This document shows, piece by piece, positions 9,277 through 16,642 of a stretch of DNA of 64,000 nt (the first letter of the stretch is position 1; the number at the start of each line of letters is the position of its first letter). Source of the DNA: JAGWBD01 sp965197455 (lineage in GTDB: Bacteria; Chloroflexota; Anaerolineae; Aggregatilineales; Phototrophicaceae); NCBI GenBank assembly GCA_965197455.1, contig OZ240208.1, positions 1,612,001-1,676,000 of the forward strand. The letters are read 5' to 3'. Position numbers and translations under genes: made by a program. Below the pieces are notes generated by a model, which made no database searches, was not told the DNA's origin, and worked only from the letters and a program-made list of their open reading frames with translations.

Positions 9277-9301
9277 TGCACCTTGCTGTGCATGAGGTGC
9301 A
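9277..9301. promoter_or_regulatory. Candidate operator: TGCACCT-N11-AGGTGCA
   Basis: A perfect 7-bp inverted repeat with an 11-bp spacer lies 91 nt upstream of the start at 9186. Size and symmetry fit a dimeric regulator of the GntR or LacI kind. No such regulator gene is in the window. Confidence 0.35.
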
Positions 9302-9414
9302 CTCTGACGCAGCATGTGCGGCGCGACACATTCGCGCCCTCCCGGCGCGCCCGCGTCTTCCAGAATCATGGCGGTGGACTTCGCGCCGATCATGGATTGT
9401 GCGTTGTTTTTGGC

Positions 9415-9451
9415 ACTTATGTTGACGACGATGTTGATACTTATGTTGACG
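9415..9451. repeat. Three tandem 12-bp units, TCAACATxxGTx type
   Basis: Read on the - strand the units are TCAACATAAGTG, TCAACATCGTCG and TCAACATAAGTA in the gene-free region upstream of the enolase-type gene. They could be spaced regulator sites or a simple repeat. Confidence 0.4.
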
Positions 9452-9523
9452 CTGATGATGCGCGGTATGGGCGCGCGTCGGGCAGATTCAACGGGAGGAA
9501 TCTGAATAGCAGGATGCAGCCTG

Positions 9524-9595
9524 TGACCCCGGCAGGATTCGAACCTGCGACAAACGGATTAAAAGTCCGCTGTTCTGCCACTGAACTACGGGGCC
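9524..9595 (-). tRNA. tRNA-Lys (anticodon TTT)
   Basis: The - strand folds as a tRNA. The acceptor stem is GGCCCCG paired with CGGGGTC (one G-T pair) with discriminator A. The D arm is GTTC-AGTGGCA-GAAC, the anticodon loop CTTTTAA gives anticodon TTT, and the T arm is GCAGG-TTCGAAT-CCTGC. The 3' CCA is not encoded. The gene stands alone between the enolase-type operon and the divergent GNAT gene. Confidence 0.95.
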
Positions 9596-9681
9596 CGGAG
9601 CGTGCCATTATCCACAGGCCTGGCCGGGACGCAACCGGCGGCTGCCCGGCCTGGCGTCAGCGCGGAGCCGCGCGTTTTCGC

Positions 9682-9687
9682 TATACT
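9682..9687 (+). promoter_or_regulatory. -10-like element of the GNAT/two-component operon
   Basis: TATACT inside CGCTATACTGG lies 29 nt before the GTG at 9717. The same CGCTATACTG sequence precedes several glycosyltransferase genes of the array, which suggests a common housekeeping promoter type. Confidence 0.5.
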
Positions 9688-9716
9688 GGGCGCAACTTCC
9701 CGGTGCGGAGGTCTGT

Positions 9717-10721
9717 GTGACGACGATAGCAGCGCCCGGCAGCCAGAGCTTCGAGGGGCTGCGCCCGGTGAACCTGCGCAGCGACCTGGGCGAACTGGCC
9801 GACCTCATCGAGCTGGTGTTCAGCCCGGGTATGGACAGGGCCGGCCGCGAGGCCGTACGCGAAATGCGCCTGCTGGGCCGCAGCGGCCTTGGCGCGCTGC
9901 CCGGTATGGGCGACATCGTGCAGGGCATGGGCCACGGCTACGTCTGGGTGGCAGAGGAACGCATCGTTGGCAACATCTCGCTCTTCGCCAACGGCAAGCC
10001 ACAGCCCGATACCTGGATCATCGCCAACGTCGGCGTGCATCCGGACTTTCGTCGCCGCGGCATCGGCGACCAGATGGTGGCCGCCGCCATCGATACCATC
10101 CGCCGCCGTGGCGGTCGCCGCGCCTTGCTGCAGGTTGACATAGACAACGAAACTGCGCGCCGGCTGTATGCGCGGCGCGGCTTCAGCGATGAGCGCACCT
10201 GGACGCACTGGCGCCGCGACGGCAGCATCCGCAGCCTGCCGGCGAGGAATCCGGACGGCGTGCGCATTTCGCGACTGCGGCGCGGCGAATGGCAGGCTGA
10301 ATACGAGCTGGCGCAGCGGCTGCGACCGCCGGAGCGCGGCGGCCTGGGCTGGCAACGCCCCCTGCTGCGCGAACAGTTTCAGCGACCGCTGCAGCAGCGC
10401 CTGGGCGACTGGTTAAACATGCGCGGCCAGGAACGCCTGGTCATTCGCGCGGCGGACGAGTCGCAGTTGCTGGCCAGTCTGCGCATCGAACATGGCTTGC
10501 TCAGCGGTTCCACCAGCCTGATGTTGCTGGCCGAAGAGCCGCAGCAGGCGGAACACGCCGCGCTGTTGCTGGGCAATGCGCTGCGCCGCTTCAGCACCGG
10601 TCGGCAGACCTTGCTGCTGGAACACCCCACCGACGAGGAGGCCGTGATCCCGGTATTGCGCAGCCTCTATTTCCGCCCGCTGCGCCAGGTGCTGCACATG
10701 CGCCTGGAGCTCCCCTCGTGA
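9717..10721 (+). CDS. GNAT-family N-acetyltransferase
   Basis: The first ~165 of 334 residues form a GNAT acetyltransferase domain. VGVHPDF-RRRGIG (about 105-117) is the acetyl-CoA pyrophosphate loop, and DIDNETARRLYARRGF is the usual last helix and strand. The remaining ~165 residues resemble a degenerate second GNAT half without a visible P-loop. GTG at 9717 is preceded by GGAGG. The stop overlaps the start of the response regulator by 4 nt, so translation of the two is coupled. The acceptor substrate is unknown. The gene may instead be a bystander in the two-component operon. Confidence 0.8.
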   Translation: MTTIAAPGSQSFEGLRPVNLRSDLGELADLIELVFSPGMDRAGREAVREMRLLGRSGLGALPGMGDIVQGMGHGYVWVAEERIVGNISLFANGKPQPDTWIIANVGVHPDFRRRGIGDQMVAAAIDTIRRRGGRRALLQVDIDNETARRLYARRGFSDERTWTHWRRDGSIRSLPARNPDGVRISRLRRGEWQAEYELAQRLRPPERGGLGWQRPLLREQFQRPLQQRLGDWLNMRGQERLVIRAADESQLLASLRIEHGLLSGSTSLMLLAEEPQQAEHAALLLGNALRRFSTGRQTLLLEHPTDEEAVIPVLRSLYFRPLRQVLHMRLELPS

Positions 10722-11407
10722 GCGAGACGATCTTCCTCGTCGATGACGAGCAGCACATCATTGATCTGGTGCGGCTCTACCTGGAACGTGAAGGCTTTCA
10801 GGTCGCCAGCGCCAGCGACGGCCAGGTCGCGCTGGAGCAGTTGCTGGCGCGGCCGCCCGACCTGGTCGTGCTCGACCTGATGTTGCCCGGTCTTGACGGG
10901 CGGGAGGTCTGTCGTCAGCTGCGCGCCCGCAGCGACCTGCCGATCCTCATGCTCACCGCGCGCGACGACGACATCGACAAGATCGTCGGCCTCGAGCTGG
11001 GCGCAGACGATTACCTCACCAAGCCTTTCAATCCACGCGAGCTGGTGGCGCGCATCCGCGCCATTCTGCGCCGCAGCACCAGGCTGCAACAAGGTCAGCA
11101 GGAAGAGCGGGCGCTGGTCATCGACAACTTGCGCATTGAACCCGAGCAACATCGCGTGTTGCTCGACGAGCGCGAGATCAGCCTGCGCAAGCTGGAATTC
11201 GACCTGTTGCACACTCTCGCCAGGCGCCCGGGCATGGTCTTCAGCCGCGACCAGTTGCTCAACCTCGTGTGGGGGTACGACATCCCGGGCGAGACGCGCA
11301 CAGTGGATGTGCACATCGCGCATTTGCGCCACAAACTGGCGGGCATGCAGGCCAGCATCGAAACTGTTTGGGGCGTCGGCTACCGGCTGGAGACGCAAGG
11401 GCCGTGA
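10718..11407 (+). CDS. OmpR/PhoB-type response regulator
   Basis: The 229-residue product has a receiver domain with acidic pocket D9-D10-E11, phospho-acceptor D53, switch T80 and K102. A C-terminal winged-helix DNA-binding domain follows (KLEFDLLHTLARRPG, HIAHLRHKL, VWGVGYRLE). It is the output protein for the sensor kinase encoded immediately downstream. The GTG start overlaps the upstream GNAT gene by 4 nt, and its own stop overlaps the kinase start by 4 nt. No target can be named from the sequence. Confidence 0.95.
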   Translation: MSETIFLVDDEQHIIDLVRLYLEREGFQVASASDGQVALEQLLARPPDLVVLDLMLPGLDGREVCRQLRARSDLPILMLTARDDDIDKIVGLELGADDYLTKPFNPRELVARIRAILRRSTRLQQGQQEERALVIDNLRIEPEQHRVLLDEREISLRKLEFDLLHTLARRPGMVFSRDQLLNLVWGYDIPGETRTVDVHIAHLRHKLAGMQASIETVWGVGYRLETQGP

Positions 11408-12885
11408 GACTGCACGCGCGGCTATTGCTTTCGTACCTGCTGCTCATCAGCGTCACCCTCGGGGTGATTGTGGTCACGCTGCTCTTCGTGCTGGGTATTC
11501 GTCCGGCGCCGCCACTGTCTGTGTATCGCCAGCTCTTCGGCAATCTGCAGGTTGGTCTGCGCAGCCTGGATCTGGACGACGGGCGCGAGTCGCCCCTGGC
11601 GGGCGCGACGCCGCAAGACTTGCTGCAAACGCTCGCCGCAGCGACCGAAGTCCGCACCCTGGTGTTTGACATCTCAGGCACTCCGCGCGTGCTGTTTGAC
11701 AGCAGCGGCGTCCAGGCGCCTGGCGCGGAGCTGGAACTGCGCATCGAAGAGGGCACCGGCAACGCCTTGCAGATTCCCGGGCGTTTGCGCAGGGACATCA
11801 TTGCCGGCAGCTTCAGTGACCCGGATGGCGGAGCCTGGCTGTTCATCGGAATGTTCTCCGGTCGCGAGCATGACGCGGCCCAGGCAATTGTGCTGGCGCG
11901 TCCGCAGCCGCGCCAGACCCTGAGCGATGCGCTCAAGGAGTTCGGCACTGCGCTGGGGTCCCCGCTTTTGCAGGCGGCCCTGACGGGAGCGCTGGTGGCC
12001 GTGGTCATGGCGCTGATTGTCAGCCGCACCATCGCCGGCCCGCTGCAACACATCGCCGGCGCCGCGCGCGCCATCGGTCGCGGTCAGTATGATCGGCGCG
12101 TACCTGTCAGCGGCCCACCGGAGGTACAGGCGGTGGCGACGGCCTTCAACCACATGAGCAGCGAGGTGCAGGCCACGCAACAGGCGCAGCAAGACTTTCT
12201 CGTCAACGTCTCGCACGACCTGAGGACACCGCTGACCTCCATTCAGGGGTATTCGCAGGCGGTCATCGACGGCGCGGCACAGGACCCGGTGGCGGCGGCG
12301 CGCGTCATCCACGAGGAGGCCGGTCGACTCAACCGCATGGTGGCTGACATCACCGACCTGGCGCGTCTGCAGAACCGGCAGCTGGCGCTCACGCTGGCGC
12401 AGCTGGATGTCAATCAAATCGTCGAGACGGTGACGCAGCGCCTGGCGATTGTGGCCGAAGCGCAGCAAATCACGCTGACGACGCAGTGCAGCCTCACGCC
12501 GACCCTGCGCGGCGATGGCGATCGCCTGGCCCAGGTGTTGACCAACCTGCTCGGCAACGCCATTCGTTTCACGCCTGCCGGCGGCACGGTCAATGTGAGC
12601 ACGCAGGCGCGCGCGGACGGCATTGAAATCCGCGTGCAGGACGACGGCAGCGGCATCCCGACGGAAGAATTACCACGCATCTTCGAGCGCTTCTACCAGG
12701 TGGACAAGGCGCGCGGACCAGGGCGCGGCAGCGGTCTCGGCCTGGCCATCGCGCGCGAGATCGTGCAGGCCCATGGCGGTCGCATCCACGCCAGCAGCGA
12801 GGGCCTGGGCAAGGGCAGTGTCTTCAGCGTCTGGCTGCCACGCAAGGGGCCAGCAGGAAACAGCAGCGGACAGGACAGCGCATGA
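11404..12885 (+). CDS. Membrane sensor histidine kinase
   Basis: GTG at 11404 gives 493 residues and a GTGA overlap with the response regulator. Membrane helices at about 8-31 and 187-207 enclose a ~155-residue outer sensor region with no recognised fold. A HAMP linker (about 208-260), the HisKA box NVSHDLRTPLTS with H271, and an ATPase domain with NLLGNAIRFTP, DDGSGIP and GRGSGLGLAIA follow. A longer frame from 11269 would overlap the regulator gene and has no ribosome-binding support. The stop overlaps the next small gene by 4 nt. Confidence 0.95.
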   Translation: MRLHARLLLSYLLLISVTLGVIVVTLLFVLGIRPAPPLSVYRQLFGNLQVGLRSLDLDDGRESPLAGATPQDLLQTLAAATEVRTLVFDISGTPRVLFDSSGVQAPGAELELRIEEGTGNALQIPGRLRRDIIAGSFSDPDGGAWLFIGMFSGREHDAAQAIVLARPQPRQTLSDALKEFGTALGSPLLQAALTGALVAVVMALIVSRTIAGPLQHIAGAARAIGRGQYDRRVPVSGPPEVQAVATAFNHMSSEVQATQQAQQDFLVNVSHDLRTPLTSIQGYSQAVIDGAAQDPVAAARVIHEEAGRLNRMVADITDLARLQNRQLALTLAQLDVNQIVETVTQRLAIVAEAQQITLTTQCSLTPTLRGDGDRLAQVLTNLLGNAIRFTPAGGTVNVSTQARADGIEIRVQDDGSGIPTEELPRIFERFYQVDKARGPGRGSGLGLAIAREIVQAHGGRIHASSEGLGKGSVFSVWLPRKGPAGNSSGQDSA

Positions 12886-13349
12886 ACGAGACAAGCGAAC
12901 GCAGTCAGGAGGAGCGCTTGCTGGACGGGTTCGTCGGTGACTGGCGCAACAGCGGCGGCGTGCATCCAGGGCGTTTCGGCCCGGGCGGTGACATCAGCGG
13001 CGAGACCCGCTTCAGTTGGCAGCTGCACGAGCGCTGGCTGTGCTTCGACAGCCGGTTGCAACTGCCCGGCATGGGCGCGTATCAGATGCAGGGCGGCGTG
13101 ACCTGGGACGCTGGCGCCGGGTTGTATCGCTCGTGGGCGGCCAACAGCCTGGGCATCCTGCTGGTCTATGGTGGTCGACTGGAAGGCGAAACGCGCCTGA
13201 TCTTCGACCAGATCCATCCCTCGTCGCCGCAGCGCGCGCGGGTGGTCTACACGCTGGCGGGCGATGGCCGGTTGCTGATGCGTTCCGAAACTTCAGCTGA
13301 TGGCGTGAGTTACGCGCCGAACTTCGAGACTGTCATGACGCGCACCTGA
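12882..13349 (+). CDS. DUF1579/lipocalin-like small protein
   Basis: The 155-residue protein opens with LLDGFVGDWRNSGGVHPG. Beta strands of alternating pattern follow (GETRFSWQ, RWLCFDSRLQLPGMGAY, GVTWDAGAGLYRSWAAN), matching the barrel pattern of DUF1579-like proteins. There is no signal peptide or membrane helix. The ATG overlaps the kinase stop by 4 nt (ATGA), making it the fourth coupled gene of the operon. Function is unknown; ligand sensing for the two-component pair is speculation. Confidence 0.6.
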   Translation: MNETSERSQEERLLDGFVGDWRNSGGVHPGRFGPGGDISGETRFSWQLHERWLCFDSRLQLPGMGAYQMQGGVTWDAGAGLYRSWAANSLGILLVYGGRLEGETRLIFDQIHPSSPQRARVVYTLAGDGRLLMRSETSADGVSYAPNFETVMTRT

Positions 13350-13372
13350 GCGCAAGGCTTCAGGATGCTACA

Positions 13373-13391
13373 GGCTTGCTGTCGTCGTTGC
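13373..13391. repeat. 19-bp direct repeat, left copy
   Basis: GGCTTGCTGTCGTCGTTGC is identical to 14829-14847, which lies in the 3' end of the sulfurtransferase gene. The two copies bracket the low-GC DUF1828/DUF6978 module. Confidence 0.8.
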
Positions 13392-13458
13392 AAATGACCG
13401 GACTCGTCTGTGTCGCAGGCTACCTCTGTTCAAAAGACCGTGTGTAGTGTCAGCAGTC

Positions 13459-14223
13459 TCACGCGGCCAGTTCTTCGCGAACTTTTTCGCGCTCTAACCA
13501 TGATATTGGTTGCATGTTGTAACTCTGAAAAGCAGCTAAGACATTCTCGGTGACAGGTCTCACAGAGTCATTCAGGATTGCGAAAGCGCGGGATTCACCT
13601 GAGCGAGCCGCTCTTGTATCTAACCAGGCGAAAACTACCTTCTGCACATTGGCGCGGTTCGGATGATTGATACTTAGCAAAACGCGCTCTGGATGGATTC
13701 TCGACATGGGTATGACAAAGTTATATAGATGATCATAACCGCTACTCCCCGACAGCTTAACATTGGGGGTAAATCGAATGTCGGAAATTCTCAACCAGGT
13801 CTCCACATCCTCAAGAAACAGGCTCGTAACGGTGGCAGAGGCCAGATAAAAGAGATCGTTGACGGCCAGCATGGATTGAATGAGGTTGTGCTTGCGGAGT
13901 GCGAAATCCGTACTGGATGCGCGAACCTGAAGTGCCTTGTTCTCATTAGCAACGCCAAAGCCGTTCAGCGTCATTTTGAGAAGACTTTGGCGTTTGGGGC
14001 TTTCCAGATTACAACCACTCAACTCAAGGTCATCAATCGTGGCGCCGTCGTCGGTCAGTATGAAGCCACCACTGGATCTTTTTGCGTAAATCTGGATGTA
14101 GTCATTGTGTCGATCCAGGTATGGTGTGGTGATTTCTACCCGGTCATCGATAGAGCGTAAATTCGTTTTCTCACGGAGCCAAGCGTGATAATTTTCTGTA
14201 AGTTGCTGGATTTCGGCAATCAT
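13459..14223 (-). CDS. DUF1828/DUF1829-domain protein
   Basis: This is a 254-residue protein without membrane segments. The N-terminal half (DRVEITTPYLDRHNDYIQIY, GGFILTDDGATIDDLELSG) fits the DUF1828 pattern, and the C-terminal half (NHPNRANVQKVVFAWLDTR, SRAFAILND) fits DUF1829. Function is unknown. The ATG shares its A with the stop of the upstream gene (TAATG), so the two are translationally coupled. Base composition is near 47-50% GC, well below the neighbours. The pair sits inside a 19-bp direct repeat, so it is probably an acquired accessory module. Confidence 0.75.
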   Translation of the reverse strand: MIAEIQQLTENYHAWLREKTNLRSIDDRVEITTPYLDRHNDYIQIYAKRSSGGFILTDDGATIDDLELSGCNLESPKRQSLLKMTLNGFGVANENKALQVRASSTDFALRKHNLIQSMLAVNDLFYLASATVTSLFLEDVETWLRISDIRFTPNVKLSGSSGYDHLYNFVIPMSRIHPERVLLSINHPNRANVQKVVFAWLDTRAARSGESRAFAILNDSVRPVTENVLAAFQSYNMQPISWLEREKVREELAA

Positions 14224-14668
14224 TACAACAGATTCCTTTGAAAAACTGGCTGTTCTGTTATGTTGCAGAAGCTCATGAATTCATCGAGTGTCACCCACTC
14301 ATCATCGCTGGAGGAGAACTGATCTGCTGGTAGAACTATCGCCCACTTGTCACCATAGCCCTCGCGGTACAGATGGAGATGAGGTGCAGGGATTTCTTCG
14401 CCGTCAGGATTGCGATGTGGAGGCCCACTCAGGTCGAGACGCGCAAGCACCACGACCTGCCTGGCGCGGTTCTGCATTTTGATTTTGAGAAGATCGATGC
14501 TACCACGGCGCAAGTCGAGCAAAAATTTTCACGCCCGTCATTTGACCGGAGCGACAGCGAGATTTTCTGACCGCCTGAAGGTATAGAGTACGGACCGTCA
14601 TTTTCGAAGCTCTTTTCCATCGCGAGAAGGGCATCAGCCTCGGCTTGTGACAGGTCAATTTCCGGCAT
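14223..14668 (-). pseudogene. DUF6978-like protein, split by a frameshift in an A/T homopolymer
   Basis: Two overlapping - strand frames together give one plausible protein. The first runs from the ATG at 14668 (MPEIDLSQAEADALLAMEK ... LSLRSNDGRENF). The second continues as LLDLRRGSIDLLKIKMQNRA ... APHLHLYREGYGDKWAIVLP and ends at 14223. The switch falls at about 14521-14529, where the - strand reads GAAAATTTTTGC; one extra T would restore a single ~148-residue frame. It may be a real null mutation, programmed slippage or a sequencing error. The second half has the compact HLHLYREGYGDKWA motif of DUF6978-type proteins (family assignment tentative). Its stop codon overlaps the next gene's start. 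Confidence 0.6.
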
Positions 14669-14815
14669 CAATCCAGTCCACTAACAGAGAATTATGCAGC
14701 AGTGTAACGCGCCTTTCGAGAATTGGCATCGGTAACTCATTGGTGTTCACAGCAAGCGTGTACGGGGATTGTGCTCGTTGGAGCATGTCCTGACATCCGT
14801 TGCAGCTACGACAGG

Positions 14816-15670
14816 TCAGGGAACAATCGGCTTGCTGTCGTCGTTGCCCCAGTCTTTCCAGGAACCATCGTAGACGGCGACATCGGTGAAGCCCGCGACG
14901 CGCAGCGCCAGCATGCCGTAACTGGCCGAAACGCCGGCGTTGCAATAGGTCACCACTTCCCCGACTTCTTCGTCAAGGCCCTGCTGCGCAAAGAGGGTGC
15001 GCAGTTCAGCAAGCGGCAGCATGCCACCCTGCGCGTCCACCAGCGCCGGACGCGGCAGGTTGAGCGCGCCGGGGATGTGGCCGAAGCGGCGCGCGCGGCT
15101 GGCCTGACCGGCAAACTCGGCCGGGGAGCGGACGTCCACCAGGATGTGCCCGGCAGTATCGAGGCCGGCCAGCAGTTGAGCGCCCGTGCGTCGGAGGCGC
15201 TCGTCCGGGCGCGCGACGAAGTCGCCGGGCGCTACTGCGGGCTGTGCGTCCGTTACCGGTCGGCCTTCCGCAAGCCACTGGTCCCAGCCACCATCCAGCA
15301 CGGCAACCTGACGATGCCCGTAGTACAGCAGCGTCCACCACAAACGGGCCGCAAACATGCCGTCGGCATCGTCACAGGCGACCACGCGCGTGTTCTTCGA
15401 GATGCCGATGCGGCGCGCGAAGGCCTGGTAACGCGCCGGCAGCGCGACCGGCGCGTGACGCGGATCGGCGGGGTCGGTGATCTCGTGCACCCAGTCGACG
15501 AAGACCGCACCAGGAATGTGCGATTTTAACCAGGCGTCACGATGGTTGAAGTAATGCGGGGGCGGCTCGCTGGCGGGGATGACGTGTCCGCGGATATCGA
15601 CGACGCGCAGATCCGGGTCATCCAGATGCTGCTGCAGCCAGTCTGTCGAGACCAGCAGATTGTCCTGCAC
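14816..15670 (-). CDS. sseA: Thiosulfate/3-mercaptopyruvate sulfurtransferase (tandem rhodanese)
   Basis: The 284 residues form two rhodanese domains. The N-terminal one (about 5-140) is inactive, with VVACDDADG where the cysteine loop would be. The C-terminal one carries active-site C243 in TYCNAGVSAS. HIPGA motifs at about 51 and 198 are typical. The enzyme moves sulfane sulfur from thiosulfate or mercaptopyruvate to cyanide or thiol acceptors. The CNAGVSA loop does not decide which donor is preferred. The start is GTG at 15670 with only a weak ribosome site. Its last codons (GNDDSK) contain the 19-bp sequence repeated at 13373. Confidence 0.9.
   Translation of the reverse strand: MQDNLLVSTDWLQQHLDDPDLRVVDIRGHVIPASEPPPHYFNHRDAWLKSHIPGAVFVDWVHEITDPADPRHAPVALPARYQAFARRIGISKNTRVVACDDADGMFAARLWWTLLYYGHRQVAVLDGGWDQWLAEGRPVTDAQPAVAPGDFVARPDERLRRTGAQLLAGLDTAGHILVDVRSPAEFAGQASRARRFGHIPGALNLPRPALVDAQGGMLPLAELRTLFAQQGLDEEVGEVVTYCNAGVSASYGMLALRVAGFTDVAVYDGSWKDWGNDDSKPIVP
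14829..14847. repeat. 19-bp direct repeat, right copy (inside sulfurtransferase 3' end)
   Basis: GGCTTGCTGTCGTCGTTGC encodes part of the C-terminal GNDDSK of the sulfurtransferase on the - strand. It is identical to 13373-13391 at the far side of the low-GC module. Confidence 0.8.
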
Positions 15671-15711
15671 AGGGCGCCTGCCGCAGCTTCGGTCTGAACC
15701 CGGCCGAACGC

Positions 15712-16062
15712 TCAGTCGAGCGCGTCGTAGCCGGGGCCGTCGATGAAGTAATCGTAGTTGGGCTGGATGTCGACCGTCAGGTCCAGTACCTCGCCCTCGT
15801 CAGGCGTACGGAGCTCCTTGCTGTCATGTGGCATGATTTCCTGGCTGCCATCCGCCACATAGTCATCCGGCGTTTCTTCCTCAACGAAGATGGCCTCGTA
15901 GGGACACTCGGGGATGCAGGCACCGCAATCAATGCAGGTGTCGGGGTCAATGTAGTACCAGGGCCATTCGCTTTCAGGCTGCCCCGGGATGATGCATTCC
16001 ACCGGACACACTTCCACACAGGCGCTGTCACGCAGGCACAGCTGGGTGATAATGTGCGTCAT
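15712..16062 (-). CDS. Ferredoxin, Thermus-type two-cluster (7Fe/8Fe)
   Basis: The 116-residue acidic protein has eight cysteines. C9, C15, C19 and C23 lie in CLRDSACVEVCPVEC; C43, C46, C49 and C53 lie in CIDCGACIPECP. The CVEVCPVECI / CIDCGAC pattern is that of the bacterial [3Fe-4S][4Fe-4S] ferredoxins such as the Thermus protein, but the first spacing is C-x5-C rather than C-x7-C. A 10-residue insertion lies between the cluster motifs, and an acidic tail of about 55 residues follows. ATG at 16062 is preceded by GAGGAGACG. It may serve the ferredoxin-NADP reductase at 59068-60462; that is inference. Confidence 0.92.
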   Translation of the reverse strand: MTHIITQLCLRDSACVEVCPVECIIPGQPESEWPWYYIDPDTCIDCGACIPECPYEAIFVEEETPDDYVADGSQEIMPHDSKELRTPDEGEVLDLTVDIQPNYDYFIDGPGYDALD

Positions 16063-16169
16063 GTTCCACGTCTCCTCGCCACAATCGATGCGCCTCAATG
16101 AAGCCTAGCGTAACAGGCTCCGTGCCCCCTGTCCAGTACGTACGCAACAAATTTCCTGCTGCAAAATGA

Positions 16170-16520
16170 CTAAAGCAACAGCGCCGCCAGGATCATCAGC
16201 ACGAACAGCGCCAGCGCCAGCAAACCCATGCTGCGCAGGTCGACTATGACGTAGCCATATTGCGCGCGCAACTGCTCTTCGCTGACCTGACGCACCGGGT
16301 TGGCCAGGCGTTCGGCGATTTCATCCTGCGTCAGTTCATCGGTGCTGCGCAGGCTGCGGACGCGGCGCGGCGCTGTGGGTCGTGGACCCTCGCTGCGACG
16401 CGCCGAAGCCGGTCGCGGCTGCGCAGCCGGGTCGGACGTTGCCTCGATACCGGCCTCGCGCCGGGCGCGCGCCAGGGTATCCTGCGGCAGGTTCGGTCGA
16501 CGATTGCGTCTTTTGGACAT
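16170..16520 (-). CDS. Small tail-anchored membrane protein, unrecognised
   Basis: The 116-residue protein has a basic, Pro/Arg-rich N-terminal ~60 residues and a helical stretch (STDELTQDEIAERLANPVRQ). The C-terminal hydrophobic helix (SMGLLALALFVLMILAALLL) ends exactly at the stop, so it should be membrane-anchored by its tail. No family is recognised. It is divergent from the first gene of the glycosyltransferase array, with about 120 nt between them. Confidence 0.6.
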   Translation of the reverse strand: MSKRRNRRPNLPQDTLARARREAGIEATSDPAAQPRPASARRSEGPRPTAPRRVRSLRSTDELTQDEIAERLANPVRQVSEEQLRAQYGYVIVDLRSMGLLALALFVLMILAALLL

Positions 16521-16603
16521 GACACCCGTTTTCTCTCGCTGTGAGGGTTGCTGGCAGCGCCGCAGTCCGGCATCAACTCACCGGCCCACACCTCTCACAG
16601 TAG

Positions 16604-16609
16604 TATACT
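16604..16609 (+). promoter_or_regulatory. -10-like element, AG1
   Basis: TATACT lies 33 nt before the TTG start of AG1, followed by the ribosome site AGGGAGGG. Confidence 0.45.
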
Positions 16610-16642
16610 GGCCATCAGGGAATTCAGGGAGGGTCATCGACC

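Larger units (their letters stand above)
9187..9523. other. 337-bp gene-free region with candidate operator and 12-bp repeats
   Basis: This is the upstream region of the enolase-type/sulfatase operon, reaching to the tRNA gene. It holds a 7-bp inverted repeat (9277-9301) and three tandem 12-bp units near 9415-9451. A short Leu/Met-rich frame on the + strand (about 9368-9505) is explained by the 12-bp repeats and is not accepted as a gene. Confidence 0.5.

Noticed and set aside
9368..9505. Leu/Met-rich short frame that looks like a small membrane protein
   Set aside because: The pattern follows from the 12-bp repeats. There is no ribosome site and it lies in a control region.
7172..9720. Long + strand frames opposite the third sulfatase, the enolase-type gene and the tRNA
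   Set aside because: They run antisense to genes with complete catalytic residues and even cross the tRNA-Lys gene. No ribosome site or recognisable fold.
14655..14945. 96-codon - strand frame covering the upstream end of the DUF6978-like gene
   Set aside because: It overlaps the sulfurtransferase 3' end in another frame and the split gene start; no coherent domain.
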